Source of the DNA: Chloroflexota bacterium
Lineage (GTDB): Bacteria; Chloroflexota; Anaerolineae; B4-G1; DUEL01
Reading direction: 5' to 3'
Assembly (NCBI GenBank): GCA_011388675.1
Contig: DROW01000025.1
Coordinates: 1-38,098, forward strand
DNA: 38,098 bases
Shown: positions 8,863 through 19,500 of the stretch, in pieces
How positions within the stretch are numbered: position 1 is the stretch's first letter
Layout of the letters: the number at the start of each line of letters is the position of its first letter
Notes under the pieces: model-generated
Database searches by the model: none
What the model saw: the letters and a program-made list of their open reading frames with translations, nothing else
What the model was told of the DNA's origin: nothing
Position numbers and translations under genes: made by a program

Positions 8863-10527
8863 CTACTTCGTCTTGCCCTCCAGCACGTCCAGGATCTCGT
8901 GAAGGAGGTCCTCGTCGGAAAAGTCCCCTTTCTGGAGAAGGCGCTGGATCTGGCTGTTCAGCCGTGCCCGCTCGCCCGGCGTCAGTTCCTTGGCGGTGAT
9001 GACGATGACCGGGATCTGAGCCAGTTCCTCATCCTCTTTAAGGACCTCCAGCACCTGGAACCCGTCCACCTCCGGCATCATCAGGTCGAGGAGGATGACA
9101 TCGGGACGTTCCCGGCGGATCAATTCGAGGCCGCTGCGCCCATCGTGGGCCTCGAAAATCTGATAGTCCCCCCGCGCCTGGAGGATACGGCGGAGCAGGC
9201 GGGACGCGCCGGGGTCGTCCTCAAGGATGGCAATGCGACGGACGCTGCGATCGAGTTGCTCCAGCGAACTGAGGAGGCCATCCTCCACGGCGGGGGCCTC
9301 GGTGGGGACCTCCACCGTCCGCGCCCAGGTCTCGCCCAGGAGGTGCTTCTCCACGGGGAAGGTGTGGCCGGAGCAGTTGACCACCACCACCTCGTCCCTG
9401 CGGATGACCCCCTCGCTGAGCAGTTTGAAGAGGCCAGCGAAGGCCATCGCCGCGGCCGGCTCCATCGAGATGCCGTCCAGTTTCGCCATCACGTGCATCG
9501 CCCGGAAGGCCTCCTCGTCGCTGACGGCGGTGAACACCCCTCCATACTCACGGATCACCCGGGCGAGGAAGGTGTAGGCCGGGCCGGGACTGCCGGTGGC
9601 GACGGTGATGATGCGGGTACGCGGATGGAGGACCGGCTCCGCCTCTTCCAATCCCTTCTGGAAAGAGTGGACCATAGGAGCACATCCCTCGGCCTGGATG
9701 CAGGCCAGCCGGGGCATCCGGTCCACCAGTCCCATCTTCACCAGTTCTTCGTACCCTTTCCAAACGCCGACCGGCCCCAGTCCGCCACTGACCGCCTGGA
9801 TGTACCAGTCGGGCGCGCGCCAGGGGGTCGGGCCGGGGCCCAGGAAGACCGGCAACTGCTCCGCAATCTCGAAGGCCACCGTCTTCATACTCTCCCGTGC
9901 GGCGATGGAGCGGATGCCTCTGTCGAGGTGGATCCCCTGGCGGCGGGCGAACTCGGCAGCGACCTGCTTGGTCTGATCGTAGGTGGCGGTCACCTTGACC
10001 ACCTCGCTCCCGTAGAGCGCCACTTCCCGCATCTTTTCCGGGGGGACCAGGCTGGTGAGGAAGGCCCAGAGTTTGATGCCCGCTCGGGCGGAGTAGGCGG
10101 AGTAGGAGATGGCGACGTTGCCGGTGGAGGCGACGACCGCCTCGGTGACGCCCATCTCCTTCATCACCGAGAGGGCGAGAGAGGCCTGGCGGTCCTTAAA
10201 GGAGCCGGTCGGCCCCTGGCGCTCGTCTTTGACGAAGATGTGGGCACAGCCCAGCATCATCTCCAGGTTGACGGCCCGGAGGAGTGGCGTGCCCCCTTCC
10301 CCCATCGTGATCCGATGGGCGTCGTCGCGCAAGGGGAGCAGTTCGCGGTATCGCCACATATCGAAGGGCCGTTCGCGCAGGGCCTCCGGCCACTGGCGAC
10401 CGACCGTCTCGTAATCGTACACCACATCCAGCCAATCCCCACCGCAGCGGGGACACTGGAGAAGAGGCCGCTGAAACGGCTCTGTGTAGCCACAGGCCGG
10501 GCAACGGAGTTTCGGGAACTCGCTCAT
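8863..10527 (-). CDS. Threonine-synthase-like PLP-dependent enzyme fused to a C-terminal CheY-like receiver (REC) domain
   Basis: N-terminal zinc-ribbon-like CPACGY...CPRCGGDW; PLP lysine motif GPTGSFKDRQAS; phosphate loop STGNVAISYSAYSARAG; C-terminal REC RRIAILEDDPGASRLLRRIL...DVILLDLMMPEVDGFQVLEVL...VIVITAKEL. Single continuous frame. The track ORF starts at a TTG (10560); ATG at 10527 with upstream AAAGGGGTG is preferred. Confidence 0.9.
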   Translation of the reverse strand: MSEFPKLRCPACGYTEPFQRPLLQCPRCGGDWLDVVYDYETVGRQWPEALRERPFDMWRYRELLPLRDDAHRITMGEGGTPLLRAVNLEMMLGCAHIFVKDERQGPTGSFKDRQASLALSVMKEMGVTEAVVASTGNVAISYSAYSARAGIKLWAFLTSLVPPEKMREVALYGSEVVKVTATYDQTKQVAAEFARRQGIHLDRGIRSIAARESMKTVAFEIAEQLPVFLGPGPTPWRAPDWYIQAVSGGLGPVGVWKGYEELVKMGLVDRMPRLACIQAEGCAPMVHSFQKGLEEAEPVLHPRTRIITVATGSPGPAYTFLARVIREYGGVFTAVSDEEAFRAMHVMAKLDGISMEPAAAMAFAGLFKLLSEGVIRRDEVVVVNCSGHTFPVEKHLLGETWARTVEVPTEAPAVEDGLLSSLEQLDRSVRRIAILEDDPGASRLLRRILQARGDYQIFEAHDGRSGLELIRRERPDVILLDLMMPEVDGFQVLEVLKEDEELAQIPVIVITAKELTPGERARLNSQIQRLLQKGDFSDEDLLHEILDVLEGKTK

Positions 10528-10556
10528 CGACACCCCTTTGTCCTCAAAGTCTACAC

Positions 10557-13500
10557 TCAAACACCATCCTCACCGCGCCCGATCTTCTTGAGGGCAGCGA
10601 GCACGTCTTGCAGCAACTCCTCCTGATCCAGGAGGCCCTTCTGGACCAGCGCCTCGATGCGGTGGTTCAGCAGCGCGCGGTCCTTCTCGGTCAGTTCCTT
10701 AGCCGTGACGACGATGATGGGGATGTTCCGGGTGCTTTTATCCGCCTTCAGCGCCTCCAGAACCGCGAACCCGTCCACCTCCGGCATCAGGAGGTCGAGG
10801 ATGACGATGTGGGGCCGGACCCGTTTGACGAGCGCGATGGCCTCCTGTCCGCTACTGGCTTCGACCACCTCGAACCCGTCCTGCCCCTCGATGATCCGGC
10901 GCAGCAGTTCCCGATCCTCCGCCTGGTCGTCCACCACCAGCACCCGGTGCCGTCCCTCCTCCCGGTCCAGCCGGTCCAGCGCGCTCAGCAGGTCCTGCTC
11001 CAGGATGGGTTTGACCAGATAGTCGGCGGCGCCGAGGCTCAGGCCCTTACCCTTGTCGCCGACGATCGTACACATCACCACCGGGATGTCTTTCGTCTCC
11101 GGATCGCCCTTCAGTTCCTGGATGACCTGCCACCCGTCCTTCTCCGGCATCATCACGTCCAGCGTGATGGCATATGGCTTCAGCCGCTTCGCCTCCTCGA
11201 CCACCCTGCTGGGGTCGGTGAGGCCGACGACCTGGTACCCCTGCTTGTGGAGGTAACGGCGGAAGAGGGTGATCACGCCCTCGTCGTCGTCCACGCACAG
11301 GACGACCTTGCCCGAGGGCGCGGCTGCCTCCTCGGCCCCGCTGGGCTGCGGTGCCTCTTCGGCCGCCGGCTCTTCCTCTTCCTCCTCCTCAAGGGTGGGC
11401 GGGCCCTGGATGGGGAGCCGGAAGGTGAAGGTGGATCCCTTACCGACCTCGCTTTCCACCCAGATCTCCCCGCCGTGCAGTTCGATGAAGGACTTGGTGA
11501 TGGTCAGCCCCAGGCCGGTGCCGCCGTACTTGCGGGAGGGCGAGGCGTCCACCTGGGTGAAGGCCTCGAAGATCTTGGGCAGTTTGTCCTCGGGGATGCC
11601 GATGCCCGTGTCGGAGACGGAGATGGTCACGTATTCGTCGTCGTAGGTAACCTCCACGCGGATGAAGCCCTCGTCGGTGAACTTGGCTGCGTTGGAGACC
11701 AGGTTGAGGAGGATCTGGCGGACGCGCCGCTCGTCGGCGATGATCGTCGGCAGGTCGGCGGGCACCGACTGCTGGAGTTCGATGGGCTTGTCCTTGACCA
11801 GCGCGATGGCGGTGGACATCACCCCGTGGATGACTTCCTTCAGGTCCACCGGCTTGAAGTCCAGTTCCATCTTGCCGGCCTCGATCTTGGAGATGTCCAA
11901 GATGTCGTTGATCAACCCCAGCAGGTGCTGGCCGCTGTTGTAGATCGCCTCCAGGTCCTGCCGCTGCATCTCAGTGATCGGGCCGTCGATTCCCTTGAGG
12001 ATGACGCGGGAGAAGCCGATGATGGAGTTGAGGGGGGTGCGCAACTCGTGGGACATATTGGCCAGGAACTGGCTCTTGAGCCGGTCGATCTCCTTGAGCC
12101 GCTCGGCCGTCTCCACCGCCTCCTGGTACAGCCGGGCGTTCTCCCAGGCAACGCTGAGGTTGGCCCCCACGATCTGGAGGAACTCCAGCTCATCCTCGTC
12201 CAGCGGTGGGTGCCCGGGCTGTCGCCCCAGCGAGAGGAGACCCAGGACCCGTTCACGGGCGATCAGGGGGACGTAGGCGGCGTCCTGCACCCCGAACGCC
12301 CGGATGAACTCGAGCACCGGCCCCCTGACGTGGGAGGGCACGTCCAGGACGACCCGGAGTTGCCGGGTGCGGATCGCCTCGAACATCGCCGGGATCGCCT
12401 CGGCGGTGATGAGAGAGATCTTCTCAGGGAGCGGCACCTGGACGCCCTCAGGGTCGTAGACGACGACGGGACGCAATCCCTCCGCCTCGGAATCCCACTC
12501 GAAGATCCCACACGGCATCTCCAATCGGAGCGAGATGGCCTCGCCGACCCGATGGAGCAGGTCGTCTGGGTCGAGCGAGGTGGCGCCGGCCTGAAGCACC
12601 TCGTTGATGAGAGCGCGCCGTCGGGCCGTAGCCTCCACCTCGGCGAACAGCCGGGCGTTCTCAATGGCGACGCCCGCCTGGGCGGCCAGAGACTGGAGAA
12701 GAAGGATGTCGGTCCGGCTGTAAGCGTAGGGCCGGTCGCTCTGCACGTCCAGCACGCCGATGACCTGCCCCTTGACTTCGATGGGCACCGCCAGTTCCGA
12801 GCGCGCGTCGGAGAGTTCCGGCACGGTGACGTAGCGGGGGTCGAGGAGGACGTCGTTGACCAGCACGGGCTGCCGGGTCCGGACGGCGTCGGTGGTAATG
12901 CTCGGCCGCTGGAGGTCGAGGGCGATCTTCCCCCGTTCCACGCGGCGGTCGGTGTCGCCGATGGTGCTGCCATCCTCGAAGATCAGCCGGTCCTCCTCGA
13001 CCAACAGCAGGCTGACGAAGTAGTGGCCGAACCGCTCCTTGGTGGTATCGACGATCTGGCGGACGACCGACTCCAGGTCGAGGACGGAGGTGATGGCACG
13101 GGAGATCTCGTTGATGGCCTCCAACTCCTGGGCCCGGCGGCGGGTCTCCTCCAGCAGCCGGAGGTTCTCCACAGCGATGGCCGCCTGACCGCAGAGGGTC
13201 CACAGGTTGTTGAGCAGCCGCTCCGAGAAAGTAGAGGGAACATCCCGCCCGACCAGCAGCCCGCCGACCAGGCGGGAACCGATGTTCAGCGGCACGATGG
13301 CGAAGGAGCGGATCTGGGCCACCTCCGCCAACAACCGCGAGGGCTCGTCCAGCCGCGGGTCGGCGTGGACATCCTCGACGATGAGCGGCTCGTCGGACTG
13401 CAGCAGGCGAGCAATGGCGTATTCCTCCATCGGCAACCGTGTGCCGTAGGGATGCACCGGACGGCCGTCCACGGTCCACGACTCCGCCATCGTGAGGCCG

Positions 13501-16500
13501 ATCGGTTCGTCGTCTTCGAACTCGAAGAGGAGGAGACGCGCAACGCTCAGATCGGTGTGGGCCGCGTACTCGACCAGCGCACGCCCCACCTCGGCGGGGG
13601 TGGCAGCCGCGCCGATCGCCCGACCCGTCTCGTACAGTTCCTGCGTCTCCTTCAGCGAACGCTGGGTCTCGGCGAACAGCCGGGCGTTCTCAATGGCCGT
13701 GGCCAACTGGTCGGCCATCGTCTGCAGGGCGGTAATGTCCTCTTCGGTGAAGGCCGCGGGCTTGTCGGACTGGATGGTCATCGCGCCGATGACCCGACCG
13801 CGGCTGATGAGGGGCAAGGCCATCTCCGACCGGGTCTCCGGCAGAAGGGGGTTGTCGAAGCGGACGGCCTCCGCCCCCACATCGAGGGCGATGCGGGCCT
13901 CGCCGTGGGCGGTGCACCAGCCGATCATCGACCGGCCGCCCACCTCCAGCCGGTGGCCCTGCTCGAGCATCTTCTGGCCCGCCTCGCCCGTGCCCGCGCG
14001 GAGCACAGCCCAGCGCCCCGTCTCGTCCAGCAGGAAGATACCGACGTAGTAAAGATCGAACCGCTGACGGATCAACTCCACCGTCCGCGGGAGCAGTTCC
14101 TCCAGATCCAAGATCGAGGAGGCTGCGCCGGAGACCTCGGCGGCGGTCTCCAACTGAGCGGCGCGGCGCGTGGTCTCCTCCAGCAGCCGCCGGTTCTCCA
14201 GGGCGACGGCCACCTGATCGGCGATGGTGCGGATCCGGCGGATGTGTTTCTCCCAAAGACCGGTTATCGGCCGCTGGCTGGTGAACGTCAGGAAGCCGAG
14301 CGCCCGTCCCAGCAGGCTCAGCCCGGCGGTGATCATCCCGCGCATCCCCATCGCGCGGGTGACCTCCCGCACCGGCTCCGGGATCTCGGCCTCGGGGCCC
14401 TCCATATCGGGGTAGACCACCACGAAGTCCGGCTCGTCCAGCACCCGCCGGGCCGCATCCCGGTCCTGGATGGGGAAGGCCCTCGCCGGCGGGATGGGTG
14501 TCCACCCCTCTTCGGTCTTGATCACCGTGTAGATGTCGCCGTGGGTAGGCACTCCCTCGGGGTCTGTAAGCGTAGCGATGGTGATGGAGCAGGCCTCGAA
14601 GTCCAACTGCTCGGCGATCTCCGCCGCCCCGCGCAGGATCCCCTCAATGGAGGTGGCCTCACTGATGAGGCGGGCGGCCTTGTAGAGCGCTTCCGTCTCA
14701 GCCAGTGCCTGGCGGGTCTCCTCCAGGCGGCGGATGGACTGGACGGCGACGGCGGCCTGCCCCGCGAGGGCCCGCAGGTGGCGCAGGTCCTCTTCGGCGA
14801 ACTCCCTCGGCTCGCTGTACAGTCCGCTGGCGAACCCGATCCACTGGCCCGCGACAATGAGGGGGACGAAGATGGCACAGCGGGCCTGGAGAGCCTGAAG
14901 GTAGAGGGTGCGGGTGTTGTCGTCCAGCCGCGGATCGTTCTCCAGATCAGAGAGGACGACGATCTCGTCCGGACGGAGGAGAACCTGGGCGGCCGGGAAG
15001 TTCCGGGGGGCGTACCGAGAGGGGAGGGCATCCAGCGGGAGGGAAGAGCGACGGGCGACGCGGATAGCCCATTCCGGAACGTCGCCATCGACCCACGGAC
15101 GGTTGAAGAGGAGAATGTGGGCCGCGCGATCGGCGTCGCCCAGGACGGAATAGTCGCACAGGACCTGGAGGATGTCGTCGTAGGTCTGGGCGGCGTTGAG
15201 GGCTGCGCCAGCCTGGTAGAGTTCCTCCGTCTCCGCCAGCGCTTCCTGGGTCTCGGCGAACAGCCGGGCGTTCTCCAGGGTCACAGCCACGCGGGCAGCG
15301 ACCTCCTCGACCAGCCGCTGCTCTTCCTCGGAAAAGGCCCCGGGTTCGGGGTGGGTGTAACTCAGCGTCCCCATCACCTGGCCCCTGCGGTCGAACAGCG
15401 GCACGCAGATGACGGAACGGACGGGGTCTCCCCTCTTGTGGCCCGGCAGGATCAGCCACCGGTCATCCTGATGGGTGTCCACCACCAGCGCGGATTGGCG
15501 ATGCTCCAAGACCCAAGCCTGGAGGCCACGGGTAGTCACCTGGCGGATGTACTCCTCCGCCTGTTCGGCGGTGTACTCGACCCGCTCGGGGACGCTGGAG
15601 CGGAGGAAAGGATGGCCGCCGACATCGAGGAGGATCAAGTCGGCGTACTGGGCACCCACGTAAGGGGCGACCTCCAGGGCGGCCGCCGCGGCTTCCTCCA
15701 GGGTGGGAGCCTCGCCCAGGCGGCGGCTGACCTCGTAGAGGGTGGCGAGGCGGGACCGCTCTTCCTGCACCTCCTCGAATAGGCGAGCGTTCTGGAGGGC
15801 GATGGCCATCTGGCTGGCGATCGCCGTCAGCAGGTCCAGGTGGTGCTCGCCATACGCCCGGGGTGCGGTGTAACTCTGGACGGCGAGCACGCCCAGGACC
15901 TGGTCGCCGAGCATAATCGGCACCCCCATCCAGGAGAGGGCAACCTTTCCGAACAGTTCGATCCCCAGTTCCTGCAGCCGTTCGGTGACGTTTTCCGGGA
16001 TCAGCAGCGGTTGTTTCGTCCGGAGGATGTACTCGGTGAGCCCATTTCCCCTCTTGCGCGAACGCCAGGCGACCCGTTTCCCTTCCTCTACCGCCAGCGG
16101 GAAAGTGATCAGGTCCGTCTCGGGGTCGTAGAGGGCGATGTAGAAGTTGGTGGTGTCCAGCAGCCGGGACGCGCCCTTGTAGGTTTCCTCCATGATCCCT
16201 TCCACGCTGAGGCGAGCGGTGAGGGCCTGGGCCATCTGGTTGAGTGTGGCCAGTTCTTCGGCGTGGAGCCGGGCCTCCTCGAACAGTCGGGCGTTCTCGA
16301 CGGCCACCGCCGCCTGGTTCGCCAGCGTCATCGCCAGGTTCATCTGGGCCTGGGTGATGCGGACCTCCTTGGTCCAATCCTCCAGTTCGATGACGCCGAT
16401 GGCCCGCCCTTTGACCGCCAAGGGGAGGATGATCAGCGTCTGAACCTCGTACTCCTGCATATAGGCCAACTCGGCCGGGTCGGCGTCGGGGTCGCTGGCG

Positions 16501-19500
16501 TAGACGACGAGCGGCTGGAGGGTCTCCATCACCCGGGCCGTAGCCGGATACTCCTTCAGGGAGAACGCCTCGACCTCCTCCTCCTGTACGACTTTTCCTC
16601 GCTCCTCGAGGTAGAAATCGGCGACGACGCGCATCATGCCCGTGGTCGGGTCGAGCAGGGAGACGGAGGCCTCTGGAATTCCCAGCACCTCCACGAACTG
16701 GCGGGCGACGATCCCGGCGACCCCCTCAGGCTGGAGTGGGGCCCCTGCCAGTTGCTGGCTGGCGTCGAAGAGCATCGCCAGTTCCTGCATTCGCTGCTGG
16801 GTCTCGGCGAACAGCCGGGCGTTCTCGATCGCACTGGCTGCATAGCCGGCCACCGCCTGCAACAATCGGGCCTCGTTTTGCCCGAAACCTCCGGCCCGGT
16901 TGGCCACATACAGTTCGCCGATGGATCGATCCCGCACCCGCAGCGCAACGCCACAGAAGTTCCGCACGCCCAACTGCTCCATATAGGGCAGATAGGCCGG
17001 GATGACGTTGGGATCGTCCACCCCTCGGTTGCTGTAATACACGCCGCCCCGCGCGAAGACACTGACCTCCATACCGGGGGCATCCAGGGGGACGATCCAT
17101 TCTTCGGGCAACACGAGTTCGCCCGCGGCGGAGATGTATCGGGCGATCAGGGCGTTGGCCTCCTCGTCGACCAGCAGGAGCGCGGCCGATTCGGCATCGA
17201 CGACCTGCCGGGCCTCCTCGACCAGTTGGGTCAGCAGTTCGTGCAGGTCCAACGTGGTGCTGGCTACGCCAGCGATGCGGGCCAGGGCCTCCTGCTCGGC
17301 GGCCCGCTCCTGAGCCTCGGCGTACAGACGGGCGCTGTCCAGCGCCAGGGCGACCTGCTCGGTAACCGCCTCGACCAACTCCAGTTCCTCGCGGGTCCAG
17401 GGGCGAGCCTCGTCCGTCTCCTCCACGGCAATCGCACCGATGATTTGATCCCGCAGCCGGAGCGGCGCGACCACCGTCGAGCGCTCCTCTTCTGGATCGA
17501 CCTCGGCGACGATCTCGCCCTTCTCCAGTGCTTCCTCCACCAGCGGGTCGGGGGCGGGCTCGGCGGGGGTAACCTCGATCCGGTCGTAGACGAGGGCGGT
17601 CGGGGCCCGCAACTCCTCCCACGCCATCCGCACGTGCTCCCCATAGGCGATCTGGAGTTCCTCCAGGGTACGCTGGCTTTCCTGAAAGAGGCGGGCGTTC
17701 TCGATGCCCAGAGCGATCTGGTCGGCCATCGCCTGGAGCACCGCGATGTCCTCCTCGGTGAACGCCGCCGGCTGGTCCGATTGCACGTCCAGCACGCCGA
17801 TCACCTTGTCGCGCACCTTCAGCGGCAGCGCCATCTCCGAACGGGTCAGCGGCAGGTCGGGGTTGTCGAAGAAGACGGCGTCTTTCCCCACGTCCAGCGC
17901 GATGCGAGGCTCGCCGGTGCCGGCCACATAGCCGACGATGCCGACCTCGCCCACTTTCAATCGGTGGCCCCGCCTCAGCATCCGCTGTCCGCCCTCGGAG
18001 GAGGCGGCCCGCAGGACGGCGTATTCGCCCGCGTCGTCCAGCAGGAAGATACCGGTGTGGTAGAAGCCGAACCGGTCCGAGATCAGGCGGACCACCTCAT
18101 TCAGCAGGGTGTCTATATCGCGGATCGCCGCTGCTCCCCGGGCAACCTCTACCGCCGCCTCCAACTGGGCCGTGCGGCGGGTGAGGGCGGCCGTTCGCTC
18201 CGCCACCCGCTGCTCCAGCGTGCCGACCATCTCCTGCAATTGCTCTTTCATCCGGGCCAACGCCGTCGCCAGCACGCCGACCTCGTCATCCCCCGGCGGG
18301 GGCAACGGGACATCCCACTCGCCGGAGCCGATCCGACGGGCCGCGACGGCCATCTCCCGCAGAGGGCGGACCACTCGGTAGGTGAAGAGGGAACCAAACC
18401 CGGAGGCGACGAGCAGGAGCAGGATACCCAGCGGCACCACCCATCGCTGGAACGACGAGAGCGTGGTTTCGCGGATGCTCCCCCGCAGGGCCTCCAGTGC
18501 CTGGCGAGCCAGGTACGCCTCCGCCACGTTCGCCATACTCCACCCCTGGTTCCCCACGGGGGCGTAGGCCACGTAGATCTCCCGGCCGTTGACGAAGAGG
18601 GTGTGGACGCCCGTCTTGCCTTCCCTCATCTCCGCCAGGATGGGAGCGAACTCCGGCACGGCCTCGCCCACCAGATCCGGCGCGATCTCGCCCGCGGCGG
18701 GAGGGCGGCCGAGCACGTCCAGATACGCCTGGTTGGACATCGCGATCCCGCGGCCGCTCCCGTCGATCAGGAAGGAGTAGCCGCTTCCCATCACCTGGTA
18801 CCACTCGATACTCTCAGCAAGCCCCTCCAGGGAGAGGTCGATGCCGACCACGCCGACGAACTCCCCCCGCTCGGTGTAGATCGGCGCTGCCACGGTCACC
18901 AGCAGCCCCTTGCCGGTGGCGTCCAGGTACACCTCCGACCAGACCACCTTCCGTCCGATGTTGTTTTCCGGAGCGGCCGCCAGATACCAGGGCCGCTGGG
19001 TTACCTGAAAGTCGGGGGGCACCACGCTTGCCAGGTCGATGTTGGGGTAGTAGCGGGTGATCTCCCCCTCCAGCGCCACGTAAACGGCCACCGCGTCGGG
19101 GTTGCTCTCGTAGATCGACGCCAGCACCGGGTCCAGATGAGCGCTCAGGCGCAACTTCGTCAGGAGCGATTCGTCCATCGTTACGAAGTTCGGGACGAAG
19201 ACGCTGACGGGTTCGTCCTTCCCGTTAGCGTACTGACCGTCCGCCCGCTGGTGCATCCGCTCCTCGGGATCCCAGTATCCTTCGAGATACCGGTCGGGGT
19301 GGTTGAAGATCTCCGCCGCGTATTGGGCGATCTGCGCCGCATCCTGCTCTATGTTCCTGAAAAGCAGGGTGTGTTTCTGCGCATCGCTCACTGTGACTTG
19401 GCGCAGGAAGTCGGTCGCCTGCTTGTCCATCACCTCGGCGGTGATCTGTTCGACCTGCCCCTCCACGATCCGGAGGGCGCTGAAGGCGATGTAGCCGTTG

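Noticed and set aside
7624-10626. 1000-aa plus-strand ORF spanning three minus-strand genes
   Set aside because: Crosses several well-supported minus-strand genes and lacks domain motifs; mirror-frame artefact.
12100-18120. Regularly recurring phrases such as ctcggcgaacagccgggcgttctc, considered as a CRISPR-like or tandem DNA repeat array
   Set aside because: They encode the conserved GAF-end motif ENARLFAET at protein-domain intervals (about 500 bp), not short spaced CRISPR units.
13690-18120. Possible bilin-binding (phytochrome-like) GAF domains in the giant kinase
   Set aside because: No convincing chromophore Cys context (e.g. C-H motif) or PHY domain was seen; isolated cysteines are insufficient.
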